Shown here in pieces: positions 6,012 through 12,955 of a stretch of 19,175 nucleotides of DNA. The DNA comes from Burkholderiales bacterium (GTDB taxonomy: Bacteria; Pseudomonadota; Gammaproteobacteria; Burkholderiales; Burkholderiaceae_C), in contig SBFU01000033.1 of the NCBI GenBank assembly GCA_006227785.1, positions 1 to 19,175 of the forward strand. Direction: 5' to 3'. Position numbers and translations under genes: made by a program. The first letter of the stretch is position 1. Every line of letters begins with the position of its first letter. The notes under the pieces were generated by a model, which was not told the DNA's origin, did no database searches, and worked only from the letters and a program-made list of their open reading frames with translations.

Positions 6012-7502
6012 ATGCACATCCACATTCTGGGTATTTGTGGCACCTTCATGGGAGGTGTTGCTGCCCTTGCCCGCGAGGCGGGCCATCGCGTCACCGGCTG
6101 CGATGCCGGTGTCTATCCTCCGATGAGCGACCAGCTCAGGGCCCTGGGCATCGACCTGATCGAGGGCTTCGGCGCCGACCAGATGGCGCTGCGACCGGAC
6201 ATGTTTGTCATCGGCAACGTGGTCAGCCGCGCCCGGCTGCCGGATGGCAGTCCGAAATTCCCCCTCATGGAAGCCATCCTTGATGCTGGCGCGTCCTACA
6301 CCAGCGGACCGCAATGGCTGGCCGAGCACGTCCTGCAGGGTCGCCATGTGATGGCGGTCGCCGGCACCCACGGGAAGACCACCACCACCTCCATGCTGGC
6401 CTGGATCCTGGAGGCCAACGGCCTGAATCCGGGTTTTCTCGTCGGTGGCGTACCGATGAACTTCGGGATTTCTGCACGCCTGGGCGGCGGGGGGGCTGTG
6501 CGCTCTGCGCAGGCAAAGGAGGAGCCCGCGCAGCGGGCGGGGGACACGGAGCAGAGTGCACAGCCGCCCCGTCGCTCTGTCTTCATCATTGAAGCCGACG
6601 AATACGACACGGCGTTCTTCGACAAACGCAGCAAATTCGTCCACTACCGGCCGCGCACCGCCATCCTGAACAACCTGGAGTTCGACCACGCCGACATCTT
6701 CGACGACCTCAAGGCCATCGAACGGCAGTTCCACCACCTGGTGAGGACCGTGCCAGCCAGCGGCCGGATCGTGGTCAATGGCCTTGAAGAGAGCCTGGAT
6801 CGCGTGTTGCACATGGGTTATTGGAGCGAACTGCGCAGCTTTGGTGCCGCGGTCAGCGACTTCAGCGCGCACGGTGAACCCCATGACTTCGAGGTCTGCC
6901 AGTCGGGTCGGGCTGTGGCGCGGGTGCGTTGGGGACTGGAGGGCGTACACAACCAGCTCAATGCGCTCGCGGCCATCGCGGCCGCCGAGCATGTGGGCGT
7001 TCCGGTGCCCGAGGCCGCGCGCGCCCTGGCGGACTTCGCCAACGTGCGCCGGCGGATGGAGCGTCGTGGCGCGGTTGCCCTGCCTGGGTCAACGATGCCG
7101 GTGACCGTGTACGACGATTTTGCGCACCACCCGACGGCGATCCGGACCACGCTTGACGGACTTCAACGCCGACTGCGTGCCGATGGGGATCAGGGCCGCA
7201 TCCTGGCGGCCTTCGAGCCCCGCAGCAACACCATGAAACTCGGCACCATGAAGGCGCAGCTGCCCTGGAGCCTGGAGGCTGCCGATCTGGCTTTTTGCCA
7301 TGCGGGTGGCCTGGACTGGGATGCCGCGCAGGCGCTGGCACCCATGGGCGCGCGGGCGCAGGTCCACCACTCGGTTGATGCGCTGGTTCAGGCCGTTGTC
7401 CAGTCGGTGCGTCCGGGCGACCACGTGGTCTGCATGAGCAACGGAGGCTTCGGAGGTGTCCATCAGCGTCTGCTGGACGCTTTGGCCTCAGCACCCCGGT
7501 GA
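6012..7502 (+). CDS. mpl: UDP-N-acetylmuramate:L-alanyl-gamma-D-glutamyl-meso-diaminopimelate ligase
   Basis: This 496-residue protein joins recycled murein tripeptide to UDP-MurNAc in the cytoplasm. The start MHIHILGICGTFMGGVAALA is the Mpl-specific Rossmann-like motif. The ATP loop AGTHGKTTTT lies at 117-126, the Mur-ligase acidic motif EADEYDTAFFDKRSKFVHY at 194-212, NNLEFDHADIF at 220-230, and later DDFAHHPTAI and FEPRSNTMK. All motifs are intact, so it should be active. It is about 40 residues longer than the E. coli protein; much of the excess is an unusual segment at about 160-189, where the DNA is an 82-base imperfect palindrome. It is divergent from the 203-residue gene and convergent with the 107-residue gene (7 bases between the stops, no terminator seen). 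Confidence 0.97.
   Translation: MHIHILGICGTFMGGVAALAREAGHRVTGCDAGVYPPMSDQLRALGIDLIEGFGADQMALRPDMFVIGNVVSRARLPDGSPKFPLMEAILDAGASYTSGPQWLAEHVLQGRHVMAVAGTHGKTTTTSMLAWILEANGLNPGFLVGGVPMNFGISARLGGGGAVRSAQAKEEPAQRAGDTEQSAQPPRRSVFIIEADEYDTAFFDKRSKFVHYRPRTAILNNLEFDHADIFDDLKAIERQFHHLVRTVPASGRIVVNGLEESLDRVLHMGYWSELRSFGAAVSDFSAHGEPHDFEVCQSGRAVARVRWGLEGVHNQLNALAAIAAAEHVGVPVPEAARALADFANVRRRMERRGAVALPGSTMPVTVYDDFAHHPTAIRTTLDGLQRRLRADGDQGRILAAFEPRSNTMKLGTMKAQLPWSLEAADLAFCHAGGLDWDAAQALAPMGARAQVHHSVDALVQAVVQSVRPGDHVVCMSNGGFGGVHQRLLDALASAPR
6489..6570. repeat. In-frame palindromic element inside mpl
   Basis: The arms 6489-6508 and 6551-6570 are reverse complements at 18 of 20 positions. Between them lies a second perfect hairpin, GCCCGC (6524-6529) with GCGGGC (6533-6538) around GCA. 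The element encodes residues 160-187 of Mpl, a low-complexity hydrophilic stretch lying where homologues normally go almost directly from ARLGG to the (F)VIEADEYD motif. It looks like a REP-like or transposon-derived palindrome captured in frame. Confidence 0.7.
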
Positions 7503-7509
7503 TTCGGTA

Positions 7510-7833
7510 TCAGAAGGCGATCGACTGCGCCGGTATGTCCAGCGTGATCACTGGCTTGGCCAGTGCCGCGCTGGCGGCGCGAGCGAATGCCATGGCCCAG
7601 GGACGGTGCTCGGCATCTCGAAAACGCACCTGTCCGGCCGCCTCGGCCACGGCCAGGACCTTGTCCGCGGTGAGGACCTTGCCGGTGGGGCGGATCGGCT
7701 CGCAGCCCATGAAGGCAAATTGCTCGTCCAGCCAGCTGCGTGCCAGCTCATGTGGCATGGGCTGCACCTCTTCCAGATCGAAGGCGTAGGTGTTGCGGGG
7801 GTCACCCCAGCTCACGGTGACTTGACTGCGCAT
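7510..7833 (-). CDS. Small conserved-looking protein of unknown function (107 residues)
   Basis: I do not recognise this protein. It begins MRSQVTVSWGDPRNTYAFDLEEVQPMP and continues with MGCEPIRPTGKVLTADKVLAVAEAAG and FRDAEHRPWAMAFARAASAAL. It has no signal peptide or membrane segment. The ATG at 7833 is preferred over one at 7890 because AGGAGA stands 8 bases before it. It is 81 bases downstream of the 358-residue gene in the direction opposite to transcription order: this gene lies after it on the minus strand, so both would be read from the upstream 358-residue gene if there is no terminator. Its 3' end abuts mpl tail to tail. Confidence 0.75.
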   Translation of the reverse strand: MRSQVTVSWGDPRNTYAFDLEEVQPMPHELARSWLDEQFAFMGCEPIRPTGKVLTADKVLAVAEAAGQVRFRDAEHRPWAMAFARAASAALAKPVITLDIPAQSIAF

Positions 7834-7914
7834 GTTCGGCTCTCCTGACGGAAGCGACGGGCATCGCAAACGCACCCGTTCCGATAACAAACAGTTTAGC
7901 CCAGGCCGAACCGG

Positions 7915-8991
7915 TCAGCCCTCTTCCTCACGCAGTGGCATGGGTGCTGTGAGGTCGCCATGGCGGTCCAATGTGCGCAAAGGCGAGTGCTGCGCCTCGC
8001 GAAGGGTGCTGGTGGGCACACCCAGCTGCGAATACTCCATGGTCCTCGAGACCGCCACGGTGTCGGGCACGGCCTGGTCGAGCTGGAGGGCACCCAGGTC
8101 TTTGCGAACCCGGACCTCGGCGCGGCGTGCACTTTCGGCATCGGTGGTGACCGCCCCGGCATAGTAGAGCGCCGCCAGGTGGTGGGCCAGATCGGCCGCT
8201 GGTGCCTTCGTGCGATCGCCCAGCTCGGCCAGGGTGCCGGGGCGGATGGTCAGTTCGCGCATGATCAGCAGGTGAAGGTCGTCAAACCAGCGCGCCGGCA
8301 TGCGGGGCACGCGGCGCAGGTAGACGGGCAACTGTCGGTAGCGCGATGGCAGCACGTCCTGGCGCGTGCGCACGGCGTAGGTCCACATCAGCCGGTGCAG
8401 CGGCAGCCGGATGAACGAGGACGGAATGTCATTGGCCAAGGACGGTCTGCGCACCCAGTCGGCAGCGGCCAGGTCCACCGGACGGGCCGGAATGTGCAGG
8501 CCGACGCGCCAGTGGTCCAGGTCCAGCACGGCCAGCAGTTTGCCGTCGTGGGTCAGGTGGACCACACCGCGGCGCAACTGGTCGATTCGTTCCACCAGCA
8601 GCGCACCCAGGGCAAACTGGGTTCGCAAGGGCCGAAGCCAGGCCTCGAAGCGCTGCAGCCGTTGCCGCACGCTGACCTCATCATCGGCGTCAAAGAACTC
8701 GGCGGAGGCAAAGCCCTCCGGCAGTGGCGAGGCGAATGCCAGTGGCCGGTCGACCTCGGTGCGGTTGAGGGTCAGGCGGGTGTCGGTCCCGTGGGGATGC
8801 CGGATCACGACCGCATCACGGCCGAGAACTTCGACCGAATTTCCGGCAATCATCCAGGCGTCGGCCAGATGGGGATCGAACGCCTGCCATTCTGGCCAAC
8901 CCGGTTGCACCTGACGCATCCACATGACCAGACGGTCGGCCTGGGCGGCGGAAAAGCCCAGCAAGCCCAGGCGCAATACCGGCTGTTCCAA
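7915..8991 (-). CDS. Protein of unknown function with possible C-terminal winged-helix region
   Basis: I do not recognise a named family for this 358-residue protein. The start LEQPVLRLGLLGFSAAQADRLVMWM resembles the first strand and helix of a receiver-like fold, but the phospho-acceptor pattern is not clear. The segment near residues 260-290 (LHLLIMRELTIRPGTLAELGDRT followed by LAHHLAALYYAGAVTTD) looks like a winged-helix unit, so DNA or RNA binding is possible. There is no signal peptide or membrane segment. The likely start is TTG at 8991, because AGGAG lies 5 bases before it; another TTG at 9006 has no such site, and no in-frame ATG lies nearby. It is followed on the same strand by the 107-residue gene. 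Confidence 0.78.
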   Translation of the reverse strand: MEQPVLRLGLLGFSAAQADRLVMWMRQVQPGWPEWQAFDPHLADAWMIAGNSVEVLGRDAVVIRHPHGTDTRLTLNRTEVDRPLAFASPLPEGFASAEFFDADDEVSVRQRLQRFEAWLRPLRTQFALGALLVERIDQLRRGVVHLTHDGKLLAVLDLDHWRVGLHIPARPVDLAAADWVRRPSLANDIPSSFIRLPLHRLMWTYAVRTRQDVLPSRYRQLPVYLRRVPRMPARWFDDLHLLIMRELTIRPGTLAELGDRTKAPAADLAHHLAALYYAGAVTTDAESARRAEVRVRKDLGALQLDQAVPDTVAVSRTMEYSQLGVPTSTLREAQHSPLRTLDRHGDLTAPMPLREEEG

Positions 8992-9087
8992 GGATTCTCC
9001 TGTCAATGGGATGGTGTACGGTTTCGGATGCGCTGATCACAGCATCGCCATCCTGTGGCATCAAGGATAGCAAGTGAGTCGGCCCCC

Positions 9088-9104
9088 GACAACGACCGGT
9101 TGTC
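9088..9104. terminator. Small hairpin after the DAHP synthase gene
   Basis: GACAAC (9088-9093) and GTTGTC (9099-9104) form a perfect 6-bp stem with a 5-base loop, 53-69 bases past the DAHP synthase stop on the minus strand. There is no T run, so intrinsic termination is doubtful. Confidence 0.25.
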
Positions 9105-9156
9105 ACGGATGCATGGAGGGCATGAACAACAGCACACACCCCTGGCACTCGCGACC

Positions 9157-10290
9157 TCAGCGACCCTGTCGACGGGCCTGCTGAACGGCCGAGGCCAGTA
9201 CCTCCAGCGCCTGCACCGATTCGGTCCAGCCCAGGCAGGCATCGGTGATGCTCTTGCCGTACGCCAGCTGACGGGCATCGTCCTTGCCTGGCGTGAATTT
9301 CTGCGCACCGGCTTCGATGTGGCTCTCGATCATGACGCCGAACACGCTGCGCGAGCCGCTGGCGATCTGACCGGCAATATCCCGCGCCACATCCAGCTGC
9401 TTCTCATGTTGCTTGCTGCTGTTGGCGTGGCTGCAGTCGACCATCAGCCGGGGTGTCAATCTGGCCGCCTCCAGTTCGGCGACCGCAGCCGCCACATGCT
9501 GGGCGTCGTAATTGGGGGCCTTGCCTCCGCGCAGGATCACGTGGCAATCCTTGTTGCCTTTGGTCTGCACGATGGCGACCTGTCCGTTCTTGTGCACCGA
9601 CAGAAAGTGGTGTCCCCGGGCAGCCGCCTGGATGGCATCGGTCGCGATCTTGATGTTGCCGTCGGTGCCGTTCTTGAAACCGATCGGTGCCGAAAGACCC
9701 GAGGCCAGTTCGCGGTGCACCTGGCTTTCGGTGGTGCGGGCACCGATGGCACCCCAGCTGATCAGGTCGCCGATGTACTGCGGGCTGATCACGTCCAGGA
9801 ACTCGCTGCCGGCCGGCAGTCCCAGGCGGTTGATCTCGATCAGCAGCTGGCGCGCCATGCGCAGCCCTTCATCGATGCGGAAGCTCTCGTCCAGGTAGGG
9901 GTCGTTGATCAGGCCCTTCCAGCCCACGGTGGTGCGGGGTTTCTCGAAGTAGACCCGCATCACGATCTCCAGCGAGTCGGCGAACTTTTCGCGCAACGGC
10001 AGAAGGCGGCGTGCGTAGTCGATGGCTGCGGCCGGATCGTGGATGGAACAAGGACCGATGACCACCAGCAACCGGTCATCCTCGCCCTGCAGGATGCGGT
10101 GGATGTGCTTGCGGGTCTGGCCGATCAGTGCCTCCACCGGCGTGCCGCCGATGGGGAAAAAGCGGATGAGGTGCTCAGGGGGCGGCAACACGGTGATGTC
10201 CTTGATGCGTTCGTCGTCGGTTTCGCTGGTCTTGTCGACGGGGCGGGCATGCCAGGCATCGCTGCTGGGTGAGACGGTCTTGGCGTTCAT
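9157..10290 (-). CDS. aroG: Class I DAHP synthase (3-deoxy-7-phosphoheptulonate synthase)
   Basis: This 377-residue enzyme condenses phosphoenolpyruvate with erythrose 4-phosphate, the first step of the shikimate pathway. Metal- and substrate-binding motifs are all present: GPCSIHDP (79-86, metal-ligand C81), RVYFEKPRTTVGWKG (112-126), GARTTESQVHRELASG (183-198), GFKNGTDG (204-211), MVDCSHANS (283-291) and MIESH (320-324). The N-terminus is about 20 residues longer than in E. coli AroG; which aromatic amino acid inhibits the enzyme cannot be read from the sequence. The start has a good AGGAGC 5 bases upstream. A leader peptide and terminator hairpin precede it (10343-10471), indicating attenuation by aromatic amino acids. 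tldD lies further upstream on the same strand. Confidence 0.96.
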   Translation of the reverse strand: MNAKTVSPSSDAWHARPVDKTSETDDERIKDITVLPPPEHLIRFFPIGGTPVEALIGQTRKHIHRILQGEDDRLLVVIGPCSIHDPAAAIDYARRLLPLREKFADSLEIVMRVYFEKPRTTVGWKGLINDPYLDESFRIDEGLRMARQLLIEINRLGLPAGSEFLDVISPQYIGDLISWGAIGARTTESQVHRELASGLSAPIGFKNGTDGNIKIATDAIQAAARGHHFLSVHKNGQVAIVQTKGNKDCHVILRGGKAPNYDAQHVAAAVAELEAARLTPRLMVDCSHANSSKQHEKQLDVARDIAGQIASGSRSVFGVMIESHIEAGAQKFTPGKDDARQLAYGKSITDACLGWTESVQALEVLASAVQQARRQGR

Positions 10291-10342
10291 CGGGGGCTCC
10301 TGAGGCTACGGTGACGGAATGGGGCGAATGCAAGGGCACAAG

Positions 10343-10375
10343 AAAAAACCGCCGGGCTTGTGGCGCCGGCGGTTT
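10343..10375 (-). terminator. Intrinsic terminator / attenuator hairpin upstream of aroG
   Basis: On the minus strand a perfect 10-bp stem (10375-10366 with 10355-10346) encloses a 10-base loop and continues into a run of six T (last three stem bases plus 10345-10343). It ends 53 bases before the aroG start. The T run exists only in the minus direction. The stem's first arm contains CCGCCGG, which can alternatively pair with CCGGCGG at 10422-10416 inside the leader reading frame. It could also act as the end of a tldD transcript. Confidence 0.85.
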
Positions 10376-10396
10376 GATCGAGATTCGGTGATGCGA

Positions 10397-10471
10397 CTAC
10401 AGCCTCGCCTCTCGTCCGCCGGGGACAGAGAACCAAAAGTAGCCAAAAAAGAAGGCGACGGGCTTGCGCAT
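10397..10471 (-). CDS. Putative aromatic-rich leader peptide of the aroG attenuator
   Basis: This 24-codon reading frame begins MRKPVA, continues FFFGYFWF at residues 7-14 and ends at TAG. Seven of those eight codons encode aromatic residues (five Phe, one Tyr, one Trp), covering all three end products of the pathway that aroG starts. The stop codon is 21 bases before the terminator stem. Codons 16-19 contain the CCGGCGG segment able to pair with the terminator's first arm. A ribosome stalled on the Phe codons would leave that segment free and favour antitermination; fast translation would favour the terminator. No strong Shine-Dalgarno sequence is seen; a TACATT hexamer ends 8 bases before the ATG, so the leader may be translated from a leaderless mRNA. 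Confidence 0.7.
   Translation of the reverse strand: MRKPVAFFFGYFWFSVPGGREARL
10416..10422 (-). promoter_or_regulatory. Antiterminator segment of the aroG attenuator
   Basis: On the minus strand CCGGCGG duplicates the 3' arm of the terminator (10355-10349), so both compete for CCGCCGG at 10372-10366. The intervening 43 bases hold the leader's stop codon. A further upstream match (GTCGCC at 10459-10454) could pair with this segment as region 1:2, with one bulge. Confidence 0.55.
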
Positions 10472-10479
10472 AAGCCCAG

Positions 10480-10485
10480 AATGTA
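10480..10485 (-). promoter_or_regulatory. Candidate -10 box for the aroG leader transcript
   Basis: On the minus strand TACATT (4 of 6 with TATAAT) ends 8 bases before the leader-peptide ATG at 10471. A TTGTCA at 10503-10498 resembles a -35 but is only 12 bases away, so the promoter assignment is uncertain. Confidence 0.3.
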
Positions 10486-10542
10486 TCACAGCGAGCATGA
10501 CAAGCATCTTACGCAGCGCCAAGGCTCCTGTGAGCGGTTCGT

Positions 10543-12003
10543 TCAGGCCGTACCACCCACCGTGAGGCCGTCGATGCGCAGGGTCGGCTGACCGACGCCC
10601 ACGGGCACGCTCTGGCCTTCCTTGCCGCAGGTGCCGACGCCGCTGTCCAGGCGCAGGTCGTTGCCAATCATGCTGACACGGGTCAGGGCATCGGGGCCGT
10701 TGCCGATGATGGTGGCCCCCTTGACCGGGTACTGGATCTTGCCGTTCTCGACCCAGTAGGCCTGGCTGGCCGAGAACACGAACTTGCCGCTGGTGATGTC
10801 CACCTGTCCACCACCAAAGTTGGTCGCGTACAGGCCCTTCTTGATGCTGGCCACGATCTCGTCGGGCGCGTGCTGGCCACCGAGCATGTACGTGTTGGTC
10901 ATGCGCGGCATCGGCAGGTGGGCGTAGCTCTCGCGGCGCCCGTTGCCGGTGGGTTTGGCACCCATCAGGCGGGCATTCAGCGTGTCCTGGATGTAGCCGC
11001 GCAGGATGCCGTCCTCGATCAGCACGTTCTTCTGGGTGGCATGGCCTTCGTCGTCGACGTTGAGCGAGCCGCGCCGGTCGGCGATGGTGCCATCGTCCAG
11101 CACGGTCACCCCTTTGGCTGCCACCCGCTGGCCGATGCGACCGGCAAAGGCACTGGAGCCCTTGCGATTGAAATCACCCTCCAGACCATGACCCACCGCC
11201 TCGTGCAGCAGCACGCCAGGCCAGCCCGGGCCGAGCACCACGGTCATCTCGCCAGCGGGTGCAGGACGGGCATCCAGGTTGATGAGGGCCGCCGATACCG
11301 CCTCTTCAACATAGGACCGGACCATGGCCTCGTCGAAATAGGCCAGACCGAAGCGCCCCCCACCGCCAGAGGAACCCACTTCCCGGCGCCCCTGGTGTTC
11401 CGCAATGACCGTGACGGACAGGCGGACCAGGGGCCGCACATCGGCCGCCATGGTGCCGTCGGCCCGCGCCACCAACACCACATCGTGTTCGGCAGCAAGG
11501 CCGGCCATCACCTGCACGATGCGCGGATCGGCTGCCTTGGCCAGGCGCTCGACCCGCTCCAGCAGGGCAACCTTGGCGTTGCTGTCGAGCGAGCCGATCG
11601 GGTCCGTACCCGGGTACAGCGAACGCGAACGCGATACCTTGGCGGCAGGCGCGCGAACGCGGCGGTTCTGCCCTTGGCCGGAGATGGTGCGCACGGTGTG
11701 GGCAGCGTCCTGCAGGGACGCCCAGGACAGGTCGTCCGAATAGGCGAACGCGGTCTTTTCGCCACTGACCGCTCGCACGCCAACGCCCTGGTCGATGCTG
11801 AAGCTGCCGGTCTTGACGATGCCCTCCTCCAGGCTCCAGCCTTCGCTGCGGGTGGTCTGAAAGTACAGGTCGGCGTCGTCGACCCCGTGCGAGAGGATCT
11901 CTCCCAGCGCCTGGCGCAGGCGGGCGGGGTTCAAGTCGTAGGGTTCGAGCAGGGCCTGCTCGGCGACGGCCAGTCGGGCCAGGGTGGGTTCGCGCGCGAT
12001 CAT
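10543..12003 (-). CDS. tldD: Metalloprotease TldD
   Basis: This 486-residue protein is close to E. coli TldD in length. TldD works with TldE/PmbA as a cytoplasmic zinc metalloprotease that processes peptides such as microcin precursors and antitoxins. The zinc motif HEAVGH lies at 267-272 (HExxxH), followed by GLEGDFNRKGSSAF; the N-terminal part has DADLYFQTTRSEGWSLEEG, and GGGQVDITSGKFVFSASQAYWVENG lies toward the C-terminus. All are typical. The ATG at 12003 has a -10-like TACAAT ending 6 bases upstream and no Shine-Dalgarno sequence. It follows the dehydrogenase gene by 43 bases and precedes the aroG leader. Its TldE/PmbA partner is not in the window. Confidence 0.96.
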   Translation of the reverse strand: MIAREPTLARLAVAEQALLEPYDLNPARLRQALGEILSHGVDDADLYFQTTRSEGWSLEEGIVKTGSFSIDQGVGVRAVSGEKTAFAYSDDLSWASLQDAAHTVRTISGQGQNRRVRAPAAKVSRSRSLYPGTDPIGSLDSNAKVALLERVERLAKAADPRIVQVMAGLAAEHDVVLVARADGTMAADVRPLVRLSVTVIAEHQGRREVGSSGGGGRFGLAYFDEAMVRSYVEEAVSAALINLDARPAPAGEMTVVLGPGWPGVLLHEAVGHGLEGDFNRKGSSAFAGRIGQRVAAKGVTVLDDGTIADRRGSLNVDDEGHATQKNVLIEDGILRGYIQDTLNARLMGAKPTGNGRRESYAHLPMPRMTNTYMLGGQHAPDEIVASIKKGLYATNFGGGQVDITSGKFVFSASQAYWVENGKIQYPVKGATIIGNGPDALTRVSMIGNDLRLDSGVGTCGKEGQSVPVGVGQPTLRIDGLTVGGTA

Positions 12004-12009
12004 GCGCCC

Positions 12010-12015
12010 ATTGTA
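12010..12015 (-). promoter_or_regulatory. Candidate -10 box for a leaderless tldD transcript
   Basis: On the minus strand TACAAT (5 of 6 with TATAAT) ends 6 bases before the tldD ATG; the spacer GGGCGC offers no Shine-Dalgarno sequence. No -35 is seen at normal spacing (a TTGACC lies 29 bases upstream). Confidence 0.5.
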
Positions 12016-12046
12016 GGGAGGTGCGTTCGCCTGCGCACGCCTCGGG

Positions 12047-12955
12047 TCAAGCTCGGTCCACGGGCTGCTGGCGCATCAGCGTCAGCAACGCACCATCGTC
12101 GAGCTCGGCCAATCCGGCGGCATGGGCTAGCGCAAACGCCCGTGCCGCGCGCGCGCCCAAGGGGCCCTGAAAACCGGCCCGCGTCGCCATCTCGACCGCC
12201 AGCCTGGTGTCCTTCTCCAGCAAGGTCACATGGGCACGGGGCTCAAAGTCGCCCGCGAGGGCGCGACGCATCCGGTCCGATCCGATCCAGCTTTGGCCGC
12301 TGGATTGCTCGATCACTTCCAGCGTCTGGCCGGCATCCAGCCCCAGCCGCTCGGCCAGCGCCAGCACCTCGGCGGCGCCAACCAGATTGATCCCTGCCAG
12401 CAGGTTGTTGACCAGCTTGGTGCGGGCGCCATCGCCGGGCCGCTCGCTGAGTTCGAAGCACAGGCTCGACAGCTGGGACAGCAGGGGGCGGCGCCGGGCC
12501 AGCACCCGGGCTGGCGCAGCCAGCATCAGGCTCATGCGCCCCTCACGCGCCCTGGCCGGACCGCCCGACATCGGCGCGTCGATGCAATCGAGGCCTGCAG
12601 AAGCCAGGCACTCGGCCAGGCGCTCGACATCTTCGGGTGCGATGGTCGGGCACAGCATCACGTCCTGGCCAGGCGACAGCTGCGACACAGCGCCATTCGC
12701 CCCGAACAGGACCTCGTCGCACTGGCCCGCATCGACCACGCAGACGATCAGCAGCCCTTGCGGGGCCAGGGCCTGGGCCAGCGCTGCCGGTGTGGTCAGC
12801 ACCCGTGCCCCGACAGCGGCGGCCTCATGCTGGCGGACCGGATCGATGTCGCACACCCCCACGCGGTGACCCAGTGAGCGCAGTCGGGCCAGCATGGCAC
12901 CCCCCATGTTGCCCGCCCCGATCAGGGCCACCGGGCAGTCCGCTGCGGCTGTCAT
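12047..12955 (-). CDS. NAD(P)-dependent beta-hydroxyacid dehydrogenase (3-hydroxyisobutyrate dehydrogenase family)
   Basis: This 302-residue protein has the Rossmann motif GAGNMGGAML (13-22), the substrate-binding DAPMSGGPARAREG (126-139) and the catalytic-lysine helix KLVNNLLAGINLVGAAEVLAL starting at K180. The family oxidises 3-hydroxy acids such as 3-hydroxyisobutyrate, tartronate semialdehyde products or L-threonate. The C-terminal part (SSGQSWIGSDRM, FEPRAHVTLLEKD) most resembles the L-threonate dehydrogenase branch, but the substrate is uncertain. The ATG at 12955 overlaps the rodA stop in ATGA (4 bases), indicating translational coupling to an unrelated cell-shape gene. A longer open frame extends upstream through rodA but is only antiparallel-free read-through, not coding. 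Confidence 0.9.
   Translation of the reverse strand: MTAAADCPVALIGAGNMGGAMLARLRSLGHRVGVCDIDPVRQHEAAAVGARVLTTPAALAQALAPQGLLIVCVVDAGQCDEVLFGANGAVSQLSPGQDVMLCPTIAPEDVERLAECLASAGLDCIDAPMSGGPARAREGRMSLMLAAPARVLARRRPLLSQLSSLCFELSERPGDGARTKLVNNLLAGINLVGAAEVLALAERLGLDAGQTLEVIEQSSGQSWIGSDRMRRALAGDFEPRAHVTLLEKDTRLAVEMATRAGFQGPLGARAARAFALAHAAGLAELDDGALLTLMRQQPVDRA

Noticed and set aside
5592..6992. A 466-codon minus-strand frame antisense to mpl and overlapping the 203-residue gene
   Set aside because: It is antisense to all conserved Mpl motifs and in a different frame from the supported gene; no domain is seen.
10498..10503. TTGTCA as the -35 box of the aroG leader promoter
   Set aside because: It is only 12 bases from the candidate -10, too short for a normal promoter.
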